Source: Tolypeutes matacus
Lineage: Eukaryota > Chordata > Mammalia > Cingulata > Chlamyphoridae
Assembly: GCA_026826555.1 (NCBI GenBank)
Contig: JAKSZT010053928.1
Coordinates: forward strand, 4,796,024-4,860,023
Length of the DNA stretch: 64,000 bases
Direction of reading: 5' to 3'
In this document: in pieces, positions 24,779 through 37,024 of the stretch
How positions within the stretch are numbered: position 1 is the first letter of the stretch
Layout: each line of letters begins with the position of its first letter
Notes under the pieces: model-generated
Seen by the model: the letters and a program-made list of their open reading frames with translations, nothing else
Told to the model about the DNA's origin: nothing
The model's database searches: none
Program-made: the position numbers and the translations under genes

Positions 24779-25647
24779 TTAAGATATATATATATATATT
24801 TTTGTTTTCGTTTTTGGAGATATATTTTTTATTTATTTTTAAAAGATACTTAGATTACATAAATTGTTACATAAAAAAATGAAGGGATTCTCATATGCCC
24901 CACTCCCCACACCTCCCACTTTTCCCCACATTAACAACTTCTTTCACTAGTGTGATACATTCATTGCAATTGATGAACACATTTTGAAGCATTACCACTA
25001 AGCATGGACTATAATTTACATTGTAGTTTACACTCTCTCCCACTCAATTCTGTAGGCTATGGCAGGATATATAATGGCCTGTATATGTCACCGCAATGCC
25101 ATCCAGATCAATTCCATGTCCTGAAAAATGACCCATATTACACCTCTTTTTCCCTCTCCCTGACCTCAGCACCTACATTGACCACTGCCTCCACATCAAT
25201 GATACAATTTCTTCCATTGCTGGAATCACAATAAGTCTATAGTAGAACACCAGTAAGTCTACTCTAATCCATACTTTATTCCCCAATCCTGGAGATTCTG
25301 GGATGGTGATGCCCACTCCACCTCTAATTGAGAGGGGACTTCGATCCCATATGGCTGATGGATGGGACTCTCTTGCTTGCAGTTGTAGACTCTCTTGGTT
25401 CCTTGATGTGGTGGTTGTCCATCCTCACCTCCCCATCAGCTGTCCTGGGTGAGTCCAATGAACTGGGGAGTAGGTGCTGCAACTCCTCTGAGGCTCAGGG
25501 CCCAGCCAGCACATGGACAACCCAGAGATTCAAGTCTCCTGGACGTACACCTACCAACTCTGGTACCAACTATAGGTTCAAACAAAAGGGACACAAGAGG
25601 CATGTGTAGAGAAGTCACACCTGTGTCCAACTCTGTCACACTCGGGG
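24779..25647 (-). mobile_element. Xenarthran L1-type retroposon, copy A, 5' truncated
   Basis: The 869-bp insertion is bounded by an exact 17-bp duplication, CAGTCCTTATTCCTTTT, at 24762-24778 and 25648-25664. The T-rich left end is the tail, so the element lies on the minus strand. Its body aligns by eye over its whole length with the plus-strand copy at 48017-49647, and its 5' end stops where that copy continues. It therefore shows classic target-primed 5' truncation. It carries no long open frame. Confidence 0.9.
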
Positions 25648-27379
25648 CAGTCCTTATTCCTTTTATTTCTTTATCTTGTTTAATTGTTCTATGTAGGCCC
25701 ACCAGGGTAATAACGTGTAGAGTGAAGATATTCAGCATCCTTGTTTCTGACATTGAAATATTTCTAAAATTTTTTTCATTAAGTGTGATTTTTAGTCTAG
25801 GTTTTTGGTAGACTTCTTTTATTAGTTTAAGAATATCTTAGTTTATTCCTAGCTTGTTAAGCTTTTATTTTTTAAATCATAAATAAAAATTGAATTTTAT
25901 GAAAAGCTTTTCTGATTTTTCTTTTAATTATTGAATATGATAAATTAATGCATTACAAAATATTAAACCATTTTTGCATTCCTGGAACAAACCATGCTTG
26001 GTTTTGTTGTGTTATCTTTTTGTTGTTGTTGTTGTTCATAGCTGGGTACAATGTGCTAATAGTTCATTTAAGATTTTTGAATGTATGTTCTTAAGTAAGA
26101 TTGGTCTATACATTTACTCTCTTGTATTACTCTTACTGGTTTTAATAGAATGGTTTCACTAACTTCATAATAGAAGCAATGCCTTCTTCCTCTGTGTTCT
26201 GGAATGGTTTCAGATATATACCTTCTTTTCCTTTAAGACTTGGTAGAACTCACTTATAAGGCTATCTGGGCCTTGTGATGGTGGGGTGGAGGTGGTATGT
26301 GTACATGCATATGTTTATTTTTAAGCTATTAATTCAAATTATTTTTAAACTATTAATTCAAATTACATAATTGTTCTAGGTCTATTCATGTTTTTCCTTC
26401 TTCTTTAGTCCATTTGGTAAGTTATAGTTTTTTTTTTCTGAGAAAGTATCCTTTTTTTTTTTCTAAATTTTTGTGTTAGTATACAGTTCTTATTTTCAAA
26501 TCTCTGTCCACAGATATGTCGCTTTCTTCTTACCTAATATCTTTATTTGTGCTTTCTCACTTTTCTTATCCATCTTTCAAGAACTTTGTCTCTAATGTTA
26601 GTCTTTTCAATGAACTAAATTTTGATTCTTTGATTGTCTCTGTTGTTTGTTTTTTTATTTCATTAATTTTTCCTCTAATCTTTATTAATTTCTTCTCCTA
26701 CTTTCTCTGGGTTTAGGCTTTCCTTTTGTTTTTTCCCCCCAACTTCTCTTTAATTACTCTAATACTACATTAACACCATTCCATGATTTTTGATACATAG
26801 TGTTTTCATTTTTAATTTTCGTTATGATATCATCTTTGACCCATGGGTTATCTTGAGGTTTTAAACATTTCTAAATATTTAGGGCATCATTTTTTTTGTT
26901 ATCCATTTCTAATTTTATTACATTCTATTATATTGCAGAATATACAGCCGGTATGGTATAAATTCTCAGATATGTGTGGACAACTTGCTTTGTGACCTAG
27001 TATGTGACAAATTTTCAGAAATAATGATCTATGTTTGCTAGAAAAGAATGAGTGGCATTCAAAACTTTTATTTATTTTTATTATTTTTAAATGTTTGATT
27101 TATCATTTACTCAGGGAAGTGCAAATGCATCAAGGTCTCCCCCAATAATTATGCATTTAAATTTCCTCTTGCAATTTGGTCAAATTTTGCTATATACATA
27201 ATTTATATATTTATTATGTATTTATTTTTACTTTACTTTCTATTTATGGCAAATGATATTTAAAAATTTACACTAATTATATAAGGTTTCCTTTCAAAAA
27301 ATTTAAGTGAAATGGGAGTAGATTTTAAAAAAAGTTTTGAATAAATAGTAGTCTAGGTGGCAAGTGACTATGAAAGAAA

Positions 27380-27655
27380 ATTATGGAGGTGATAGGGAAA
27401 TGGCTCAAGAGTACACCACTATCTCACTCTACCTCACCTGGCCATCCATCTACATACAATAATGAGTCTAGAATCACTATTTCCAGCCCAGACCTCTTTC
27501 AGGTTTCAGATCCACCTGGACATCTGGTAATTCTCACACTCAAAAGCGCAGAAGTAAATTGTTTAAATCCTTCCCTCCCCCTGCACCATACCCCTGGTAC
27601 TGTTTTCCCTGTGTTTCTTATCTTGGTGAAGGGATTTTGAGTCAGCTAAGCTAAA
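27380..27655. other. Non-coding stretch with a short open frame
   Basis: An 85-codon open frame occurs here, but its composition is like the adjoining repeat DNA and no splice sites or motif support a gene. Confidence 0.4.
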
Positions 27656-27659
27656 AACC

Positions 27660-28240
27660 TCAGATCTCCCTCCACATGCACCTCAAAACAGAGAATGGGT
27701 TCCATCCACTTGAGCTCCTCCATATTTCTTTCATCTCCTCCCAGCCCCACTACAGCCACCATGATTCAGGCCTTCACCATCCCTTTCTGGATTCCCAGGT
27801 CATCTCTCTGCTTTCCCTGTCTCTACAGTGGTACCCTCAAATCTGTTCTCGTGTGGCTGCTACAATCATTGTTCTGCCTGCAAGATTTATTTCGTCTCCC
27901 CGTGCTTTAAGTCCTTGGATGACTCTCCATGGTTTTTAGAATAAAGTCTAACCCCTACATAATGTGGCCCCGTCTGTGCCCTGTTCTATTCCCCAGTCAT
28001 TGAAACAACTTGCTGTTCCTGAAGAGTGCCAGGCTGCTACCTGTGTCCATGAAATTTCTCAGGCTACACCCTCTCTCACGTGTGCACGTGCCTTATTTTA
28101 TCTACCAAGCAAACACTGCAAGGCTCAGTTCAAGGACCACCTTCCCCAAGAAGCCCTCTTGGCTATCCCCACCCAATTAAACTGACCGTTCTTTTATATA
28201 CTGCCAGGGCACATCTCCTTGAATGCAGAGCACATCTCTT
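27660..28240 (+). repeat. LINE-2 fragment
   Basis: This has the L2 3' pattern: 'ggatgactctccatggtttt' with 'agaataaagtctaacccc', a '...tgtgccctgttctattcccc' stretch, then 'gcaaggctcagttcaagga' and 'ccaagaagccctcttggc'. It is non-coding in this copy. Confidence 0.75.
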
Positions 28241-30915
28241 AACAGATGAAAAACAGAAAACAAAACAAAACAAACTAACTGTGAAGAAAAATCTAACTTC
28301 AGGGCCAGGTGGATGTTGGGAGCCTTAAGAACTATCTGCTTTTTCCCAAAGTAATCTAAGCTGTTTCTAGAACTTCAAAAGATGTATGGAATGAGAAGGA
28401 CTGAGTATTAGCTCTTCTGAGACCAAGTGACTGTATCTTGCAATGTGTAAATGCTGAAAGAAGAAGCACATGAAAGGAAAGTTTAATTTAATTATGTCTT
28501 GTAAAAACTTAGAAGACATCCAGTTTTTTTTGAAGTATGCTCATCAGTTGTTCCAAATCCACTTAGCAGTCTTTAAAATCATTTTATTATAATTTTTGCT
28601 ACAAAGCTAAGCCCCAAGAGGGGAGAAAGAAGCATATATGCTTCCTTAAATAAGAAGTATTTACTTATTATATTAAATGAGTTTTCAACATCTCTTTTAA
28701 CATCAAAGGAACTTTGCTATTGCATTTTCTCAAATTTACTCCCTCCTGCCCCTCTCTTCCACATCCCTACTTTATCTCCATAGATAGAGTTCCAACAGAC
28801 TTAAGAAAAGGGAAGCACTTGCAAGAAGCACCCAGAAGCATGGTCAGGCTGAGAATCTAACCACCTGAGAGATCTGGCCAAGAAAGGCAAACAGACACAG
28901 TTCAAGAGATATCCTTTTTCCCCTCCTTTATTAGTTTTAATACAGGTCCAGATAAAAATACAAGTATGTATCGAATAAGTCCAGGGTAGCATTTCCCAAA
29001 CTATATTTCATTGAATACTACTGCATGAGATGCTAAATAGGTGTTTGGGTGAAAAAAAGGTTTGGAAAGTAGTTCCCTTCAAATAACAAATTTTTGCACT
29101 AAAGGCTCTGAGAAGTTCTGTAGTAAAAAACCCACTTAAATGTATTTAACCCAGCATTTCCCAACATTTATTTGATTATAAAATCCTTTTGTATAGAACA
29201 CCTATTAACATACTGCAGAAACACATCATTTGGATAAAAATAGGATAAAAACAGTTTGATATGAGGGCAGATATTTCACTTAATAAAGATTATTCTGAAG
29301 TAGTTTTAAGTTAATGAACATCCTAAACAACCTGAAAAGCAGTGTCAGAAATTTTTTAAAATGCTGTCAAGAACTCATAAAATATATGTTCCATTGTATA
29401 GCAATATTGTAAAATGCTGTATGATATATTAAAATCATCAGATTATACCTCATTACCCTACAATCTTCTAATCACATATTTATACAGTTTACAATGTATC
29501 TGCAAAATGACATCTGTTATAAATATTATGCTTGAATGATAAAAGTTTGCTATAACCCTAGGTATAGAAGATTTTATGAAATAAGAAAGTAACAGCCTTG
29601 AATAATGAAAGTACCAGGGTGGAAGAATGATTAAAAATTATAACATCATAGAACTTTAGTGTCAAAAGAAATTTTAGAGATAATTTTAACCCAAGCCCCT
29701 CATTTTTAGAGAAGAGCAAACTAACAGTCATTTAATAAAGGTGCATGTGGCAAAAGTGTAGAAAAGATGGGGAACACTTGATACAGAATTTTCCCATATG
29801 CTAGAGGTGGCAAGAAATAGTCAAGTGCTCTGGGGAGATGATGAGGTTAAAATTTTGTGAGAAGGAAGTTTGAATACAAGATGGTTGGCAACCTTATCTA
29901 TGTAAATGAGAGATGTGAGACATTATACAAATAAGCAATATGATTAATGCGAGACAATCACAGAAGCAGACAGACGGATTGGGGAGAGGGAGCTCCTGAA
30001 GCCGATACAGTCAAGGCAGTGACTATGAGCTATTGCTCATAAGTAGTAACTACCTGAAGTATAGACAACCCATTTTCTCTGAAATTTGTGCTGTACCCAG
30101 ACCCCCATCTGGACCCAATTCTACCGTGTTTCCACAGAGTGTGTGTGTCCTTCAGGGCCATAGCTGTTTGAATAGGAGGTGGACACTGGCCCCACTTTAA
30201 CATCTTCTCCGTTTTGGAATATATCCAAACAGTCGGTGCTACTAGAATCAGCCTCCTAGCTGCCTTGCTCCTCCTCCTCACAGAGCAAGATGCATTTTGC
30301 CAGGTAAGTGGAGGGTACATTCTGAGTCCAGGAGGTCAGTCTTCTGACAAATTGTGTGGCTGACTTGTCATTTGCTGCAAGTCTCTTAAAAGTCTCTGTC
30401 AGAGAGCAAGCTTTGCACAGCTGTTGAATATTGTCGTTCCTGTATATAGAAACACTTTGTCAGGCTCTGAAACTGTCAAGTTAGAATGATGGTGCCACAT
30501 CCTCCAAAGCAGACCTTTCTAGAAGATTAAAAAAATGGAATAGTGTTGGGGTTCTGAAATGAGAAGAGATCACAGAAAAGCTAATAAAAGCACCTAAAGA
30601 ATAAATCTGTCCTCACACGTTAGTTGAGCTTTCAGTGTGGCCAGACTGATGGCAACCAGGAGAAACTTCTATGTGCACTCATTACACACAGATCCAATGC
30701 CCTTTAAAAATACCTTTTTATTTTTAAATAGTATTGGAAAGTAAATTGCTGGGAAAAAAGTGACATTTTTGTGATTAGACTTCTTGGGCTTATTTGTAAT
30801 TGAGTTTATAGGCTTGAATAAACATGTATTTAAAATATAAACAATAAAGCCCACATGTATATCTTTACTGCATACTTACACTGGTGGAAAAATCAGGTAG
30901 GGTTAAGGGACGGGG
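28241..30915. other. Non-coding stretch, partly repetitive
   Basis: No supported gene. Positions 30020-30480 have a pattern that I believe is repetitive in mammals ('aataggaggtggacactggc', 'ccaaacagtcggtgctac', 'agcaagctttgcacagct'), but I cannot name the family. The rest is AT-rich. Confidence 0.35.
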
Positions 30916-31589
30916 TGTGTGGTGGACATCATGCCCTCCCCCAGATCCCCTTTCCCTGAAGGACTTGTTGCCCTGGTGGCCGCGAGTGCTGTTGGCCAAT
31001 AGCCTTCATCTGTCGGCCCTTTAGGTGTTGCCTCCAGTGTAGAAAACCCCTTCCCAGGGCGGCCCACACCTAGTGACTGATCGATGTAGGGCTATAAATG
31101 CCATGTTGGGCTATCTCAGGAGAACTCGTAACTCCTATAGCACAGAGAAAGCCAGAACCTCATCATCAGACTAACCAAGCACCAAGGTTAAACCTCCCCA
31201 CCAAGCTGGGACCGCTATGTCAGGGTTAGAGCCCTGCTTGGGAAAGAATGGGACCCTGACTAATAGGAAGGAGACATCTGGGTGGATTACCTCCCAAATC
31301 TTGAATTTTTTTGAATGCAATTATTGTAATCAGTGGCAAGGTCAAAAGAGGTAGCCGGGGGATCCTAGCATGCAGAGAATGATGAGGTGGCGAATAGAAT
31401 ATGAAAAAAGGAAGGGACAAACAACAAGGAAACTATTCAACTTAAACTATCAAAAGAAATCAAGGGTGGATGATGAAGAGATTGATAGTATTTTCCCCAA
31501 TAAAAAGTCATGATCTCATGTGCAATTTCTGGACTGGAGCTAGTTTCCAGACCTGGAACTCACTGATTGAAGGAGCGCCTGGGTCCACA
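30916..31589 (+). mobile_element. Endogenous retrovirus relic: LTR-like segment and gag-region remnant
   Basis: The segment starts near a TGTGTGGTGGACATCATG sequence, contains a TATA-like GCTATAAATGCC at about 31091-31102 and ends in a 'gggaccctgactaat' block near 31262. This is the layout of an LTR-type promoter region. The sequence that follows leads into a protease motif at 31590-31724. Intervening gag is largely missing or unrecognisable. The boundaries are approximate and the class is unassigned. Confidence 0.45.
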
Positions 31590-31724
31590 GGAGGAAGGCC
31601 CCTGCAATACGTAACAAGTGTAAACGGGACTTATTCCCCGAGGCCATTTTCAAAGAGGCCTATGGCCATTTACTTGGTTCAAGTCCTATTGGACACAGGG
31701 TCTGAGCTAACATTGTTACCCTAG
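31590..31724 (+). pseudogene. Retroviral aspartic protease fragment (ERV pro relic)
   Basis: The open frame ends with LLDTGSELTLLP, the active-site block of retroviral aspartic proteases (LLDTG[AS] followed by a hydrophobic stretch). The frame stops at 31722-31724, immediately after this block. No flap region, reverse transcriptase or integrase follows within the next kilobase, which is L1-type sequence instead. It is therefore a truncated, non-functional relic that continues the ERV segment upstream. Confidence 0.7.
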
Positions 31725-31869
31725 TCTTCCATTACAATCATTTTAAGTTATACCTTCCTTGTGTTTCTCTATAGATTACATCGAAGCAAATCTTGGACTT
31801 AATATCTCTTCATAGGTAAAAATTTCAGTATATATACCTAAAACATAAGGGATTGTGAACAAACACACA

Positions 31870-31947
31870 ACCTTAATCCCACTGTGACATCTAAAAAATA
31901 GCAACACAAAACCTTAATCCCACTGTGACATCTAAAAAATAGCAACA
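31870..31947. repeat. Tandem duplication, two identical 37-bp units
   Basis: Positions 31870-31906 and 31911-31947 are identical over 37 bases (period 41). They start ACCTTAATCCCACTGTGACA and end AAAATAGCAACA. The lack of divergence points to a recent event. Confidence 0.9.
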
Positions 31948-32029
31948 ATTCCTTAATATTATCAAATACCCATTGTTCAAGTTTCCCCTGATCCTCTCAA
32001 GAATCCCACACACACACCTTTTTTATAGG

Positions 32030-32142
32030 CCCACACATTGCAGTTCATTTCTATTTTTAGGAGGTACCAGGGATTGAACCTGGGACCTTGTACATGTGAA
32101 GCAGGCACTCAACCCCTGAGCTACACCTGCTCTGCTGCAACT
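32030..32142 (-). mobile_element. DAS-type tRNA-derived SINE
   Basis: On the minus strand the element reads as a tRNA-like head. Box A is in 'gtagctcaggggttgag' and box B in 'ggttcaatccctgg', and it ends GGTACCTCC before an A-rich tail. This matches the xenarthran tRNA-derived SINE. No clean target duplication could be set. Confidence 0.8.
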
Positions 32143-33854
32143 GGTTTCTAATCTCTCAAATCTCTTTTGATCTGTAGGTTCCCCTACATCTCTTTTATTT
32201 TTCTGCAATTTTTTTATTGCTGTTATTGTTGAAGAAATAAAGTTGTTTATCCTCAAGCATTTCCAAAAGTCCGGATTTTACTGATTGCATCTGCAAGGTG
32301 TCAGTTTTTTGTTTTTTTCGTTAGAGAAGTTGCAGGTTTACAGAATGCAAAGTGTCATTTAACACGTTCCTCTGACCCGTATATTTTGTATAAATTGATC
32401 ATTGGCGCAAGCTTGATTAAATTCAGGTTTGTTTGTGTTTTAGGCAAGATTACTTCACACATGGTGGTGGCGTCTTGCATCAGGAGGCACGTGAGTTCTG
32501 TGTCTTTCTGTGATGTGAACGCCATTGATGACCATCACCTTGATTCATTAATCTCCTGGGAGTTGCAAAATGATGATCTTATTCCATTAATTCTCCTTTA
32601 TTTTTTTTTTTTTTTGCCTGGAATTCTTCTATAAAGATAAATTTCTCTCATCTACTCTTTGATTACCTAGTGGTACAGGTTGTATGGGAAAGGTGACATA
32701 AATGCTCCAATCTTTCCCTTTGTTTATCAGTTTTCAAAATAATGAGTTGGTTCCCTGGAGATATGTTGCAATATTTTTTTTACTATCATTATAACTCATG
32801 GATTTAAATAATTTTAATCTCTTGCTGTTATTATCCTTATTTATATACAAATTGTGCTAAGTTAGCTCCTTTTGACATGACCCTAATAGTTTTTGATAGC
32901 TTGCAGGTTTTCTAGTTTGATTGGATGTTTCGTTTACTGTTGGTGTCAGCCTAGAGACATTTTGGATGGTGTCATATTATTAAGCACTGGACTTATCCTT
33001 GGAAGGCATAAGTTGAAGAAGTAAATGGCTGGAACTTCCAGCTCAGACTCTAAGAACTGTAGATTCAGCAGGATTTCCAACTGCTCTCCTCATTGGCAAA
33101 GGGAAAACAAGTGCCCTCAATTAAGGGAAGTAAGATTGCCCCATCACAGCCTTGAGCAGCACTAAGGCAATATACGACATGGCAAATTACACATGTCGGA
33201 CAGGAGGTCAAGTGGAGTTATAAATGCAGACACCGAAGACATTGATCATTGATATGAATGAAAATGGTATTTGGAAGCAGGCAGTTCTGGTTTGCTTCAA
33301 TATTCCAGATCTGTAGGTTTCATTCTGAAGTCATTCAAGATGCAATCACAGATTATTCCATCTGTGAACTGTACAATATTACAAATGGAGAGTTCAGACT
33401 TGGTTTAACTCTTGACAACCTTGCAAAATAAGTGCAGGTTCATTATAATAACCGTGTTCAGGCTGTCTGAGAATGTGGTGTCTGCTGGAACTGGCAGCAA
33501 AGATGACTGAGCAGAATAAGAATGTGTGTGGCCGAGAGTTTATATTGCCACTGCTCTTTGGACATGCTGGGGAGTCTCAGGGACATTCTTCTCAAACTGC
33601 AAAAGGCATATTCCAGTGGATCTGGGCTCTTGGGCAGTTTTTTAGGATCAGCAAATATCTTTTATTCCTTCTTTAGTTTGGAATAGGGCTGAAAAGGGCA
33701 GGTTATCACCAAGGGCCTTTTGATATCTTCATTCAACATTTTCTTTAAAAGGAATCATTTTTATTAAAAACGAGTGTGAGATAAACACTGATTGCAAATG
33801 TTAGAAGTCCAGAGGTAAGGTGGAGACAAGGTATAGCTATAGACAGGCAGCCCT

Positions 33855-34553
33855 GCCCCCCCTTAAAAATAATAATAATAAACTTTATTTTTAGAGAAGT
33901 TTTAGATTTACAGAAAAATTACACCGAAAGTATAGGGAATTTCCATGTATCCCCCTCTCCCACTAAATGTCTGTAGTTTACATTTTGGTTTACCCTTTGT
34001 GCTGCACAGTTTTATAGGCTTTGACAAATGTATAATGTCATATATCCATCATTGCAGTGACATACAGAACAATTTCACTGCCCTAAAAAAGGCCTGTGTT
34101 CCATCTATCCATCCCCCCTGCTTCCTTCTGAATCCCTGGCAACCATTATCTTTATATCAATGTTATAAGTTATTCCATTAACACAAGGTAATAACTGCAA
34201 TAACTCTCCTTATGTTTTTTTCATTGCTCAATCTTGAGGAATTTGGGATGATGTCCCAAATTCAGGCTGAGAGGGGACTTATATATTATGAAGAAGATGG
34301 AAGGAATTGTTTTGCTTACAGTTGTAGATACTCCTTGTTTTTGGGGTGGGGCTGGTCCATCATCACAGTTTTGTTAGTTGTCTAAGGCAACCCTGAAGAA
34401 CTGGAGTAGGCATTGGCTGCAACTCTGCTGGGACTCAGGGCTCAAATGGCATATGAATAATCTGAAGATTTAAGTCTCTGAGAGATATATTTAACAGGTA
34501 TATAGAAAATCATAGGTTCAAATAAAAGGAGTAGAAGAATCATGTTTAGGGGA
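33855..34553 (-). mobile_element. Xenarthran L1-type retroposon, copy C (older)
   Basis: The 699-bp insertion lies between exact 14-bp repeats, AGACAGGCAGCCCT, at 33841-33854 and 34554-34567. Its left end is the reverse-complemented tail (AATAATAATAATAAACTTT) and its right end is a truncated 5' end. It is homologous to copies A and B but more diverged: compare 'gttgtagatactccttg' here with 'gttgtagactctcttgg' in copy A. Confidence 0.85.
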
Positions 34554-34567
34554 AGACAGGCAGCCCT

Positions 34568-36034
34568 TTTGAGTCTGTGAAGCATAAAAACTTAGGAGCC
34601 CTTAATGTAAATGCTCTAATAATGATTGAGGTGATGAATGCACAACTATGTGATTATACCAAATACCATTGATTGTACACATTGGATGGCTTGTATGCTT
34701 TATTAATATGTATCAATAAAATTTTGAAAAATGTAGCAGCCTTCTCATTCTATTTCACCCTACAGGGAGGCCTTACCCACATTCAGTAGCTATTCTTTGA
34801 TAAACTCCCCAGGGTTGCTTCTTCTGCCTTAGTCTGGGGTTCAAATCTTCCACATCTGAAAGACACAGGAGCTCAGCTCTTCAGGATTATATGGGAACAC
34901 ATGGACATGGATATTTTGCTGTGATGATGTCCCTGTAGAAGCCAGCATGGAGGTGGAAAAGTCCTGAAGTGCTTTTCCCATCTTCCTTGAAGGCAGGGCA
35001 CAGGCATATCAGGAGCTGGTGATGTGAAAAAGCAGGGACAGTGGCAGCAACTAAGTCTCGTGTGACAGTGGTGGTAGTTGAGGTTTAGTGTTTGGTGTTC
35101 AAGGACAGGGACAGTAGATTTTAGCTTCCCAGATTACTGCCTGTTTTCTGAACTTGGTTCTCTGGCTTTCCTGGAGATTCTGTGAAGCTACTGAGATATC
35201 CTTTCAATAAATTCTTATAGTGCTTAAATTGTCCAGAATTGGTTCCTGGGGTTTGAAACCAAGAACCTGGACTGATAAAGATATTAATTTGTTTCCATGA
35301 AAGCAAAACGGTGACTCCCAAACACCTAACCTACAAACAGATAATGAGTTAGACTTAATCAGGGACCTCACAAGGTGTGATTTTGTAGTGCACATGATGT
35401 TGGCCTCAGAGCTCCTGGGTTGCTCCTGCTGTGGGTATGTTTAATTCTGTCCTATTTGAACTGTCACTGTGCCTTTGATTTCTGTGAATGGCTCTGCTTT
35501 GAGTTTATGCTCTTCTCAGAAAGGCACTCTTCCTGCCCAAAGGGCTTGAAGAGCATCTCTTGTCATCTCAGCATGAGAGAATGAGGACCGCAGCAGAGAG
35601 AGGAGCTCCTGTGAGAATGACAGAAAGCTCATTCTCACAGAAACAGCCAGCTTTTTGCAAGTCCCGTGGAGGGAAACAAAGTTTTCTACAGACAGCAAAT
35701 GAAAATGACACTGCCTAATAGTAATTCCTTGAGTGACTACACAAGCAAAAACTAATACCTGGTGCAAAGTCCCTAAACCAGGGAATGAGTATCTGGGCTG
35801 TGGGGCAAAAGCACAGAGGATCTCTCCAGAGCAGAGATGCACTTTATTTCTGGCTAAGGGTCCCCACCAGTTCCTCAGCATTGCAAATGTTACGTAGGAT
35901 GCAGCCTGGAAGACGGACAGGAAGCTAAGCTCTCCAGCTTTCCGTTCTAGGACCTGTGGCAGAATGGTTGTTCTAGAATTTCCACTCTGTACCCCCAAGT
36001 TCTCCTGATCAATTAGCCCCATTTAGTTGTTTAA
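34568..36034. other. Non-coding stretch with an extended open region on the minus strand
   Basis: The minus strand is open for 168 codons from 36022 to 35516, and a further open stretch lies at 35395-35204. Residue content is cysteine-, serine- and leucine-rich without a domain I recognise, and no splice sites or homology support a gene. I regard it as unproven. Confidence 0.3.
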
Positions 36035-36365
36035 AATTTTTTATTGTGGAGAATTTTGAGCATACACAGAAATAGAAGAGTGTAATGAGTGACTCTCCCC
36101 TGTCCCCCATGGATCCCTCATCCAATTCCAACAACCCTCAACCCCTTGCCAATCCTGTCCTATTTACACTCTCATTCACTCCCCCACCTACCTGAGTAAG
36201 TTCTGGACATCATGTCTTTTCATAGAAAGTAAGGAATTACCCCCTCTACCCTGCTTTTTTTTTTTAAACCATAATACCATTAACATACTTTAAAAGTTAA
36301 CAATAATTTCTTAACATCAATAACCAGTCAGTTTTCAAATTTCCCAATTTCCATTTAAAATCTCT
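36035..36365 (-). mobile_element. L1M 3' UTR fragment
   Basis: Plus-strand order 'ttttattgtggagaattttg', 'gagcatacacagaaatagaa', 'gagtaagttctggacatcat' and 'ataaccagtcagttttcaaa' is the reverse complement of an old L1 3' end. Confidence 0.65.
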
Positions 36366-36990
36366 AATATCTAATCCCCGTGAATCTTAGAAACTGGAGA
36401 AAATTCCAAGCTTTGATTTTTTTCAAAAGGTATACTTTTGAAAACTGATAACATCCAAGTTCAGGAGGGTATGTGTAGTAGAGGTGTTTCAAAATGGATT
36501 ATATTTGTAATTTTATGTGTTTCAGAAGCATATCAGAGCCTCCAGAAGGAATTGTCATGGAAGGGTGAGTTAGCAGATTAAAAGGGCAGATAATAATTCT
36601 GAGTGAGAATGGGCAGCAGAGAAAGCCAAGAGCCTGAAAGAAGAGACAATAGAGGCCATGTCAGAGGTAAGATCAAAAGGTATTGAAGAGACCTGGCAGT
36701 TTCAAGATGAGTTTTGTGACTGCTGAAAACAGCCTTGGTTACTCATTTGCTGCTGATGTGATTTGTTGCAGGGTCACTGGCCACAGGCAGAACTGGATAG
36801 ATGTGAGTTTGATAGGGAGATGCTGGTATCAGAAAGGGTCTAGAAGACCTATGATAAGGGGGCTGAAATGGCCTCATTAAAATAATCCAACAACTTCTAT
36901 AAAAATTGAGGTTATTTAAAGTGTCTTATGGTACTAATTTGTATGCAAAGAGGAAATGGTCAGTGCTGGCACCCAAGGGATACTGGTTCA

Positions 36991-37024
36991 AGGCCCTAAC
37001 CTATTGTTAGGCCCTAACCTATTG
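36991..37024. repeat. Short tandem duplication (18-bp period)
   Basis: AGGCCCTAACCTATTG occurs at 36991-37006 and again at 37009-37024, exactly, separated by TT. Confidence 0.85.

Larger units (their letters stand above)
22330..27340 (-). mobile_element. Long old LINE-1 (L1M), minus strand, interrupted
   Basis: The plus strand reads as the reverse complement of an old L1. The 3' UTR is at about 22330-22544 and 22985-23250 ('taaatggcatcatattgaac'). The 3' part of ORF2 follows (a 'tggtccagcaccatttattg' block near 24070). The reverse transcriptase part comes after 25665 (a 'catttttgcattcctggaac' block near 25970, 'actggttttaatagaatgg' near 26140 and 'gacccatgggttatcttgagg' near 26840). All frames are broken. 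It is split by an LTR-like repeat (22545-22984), a tail-only insertion (23657-23691) and a retroposon (24779-25647). The endpoints are approximate. Confidence 0.8.
31790..32900 (-). mobile_element. L1M 3' UTR fragment, minus strand, with nested SINE
   Basis: Plus-strand blocks such as 'gttcaagtttcccctgatc' near 31980, 'gattaaattcaggtttg' near 32415, 'caagattacttcacacatgg' near 32444 and 'gcatcaggaggcacgtgag' near 32477 correspond to the reverse-complemented 3' UTR of L1M elements. A DAS SINE and a short L1-tail-like piece (about 32300-32350) interrupt it. Confidence 0.65.

Noticed and set aside
35516..36022. 168-codon open frame on the minus strand as a gene
   Set aside because: No domain, splice sites or recognisable homology. 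Kept only as a low-interest finding.
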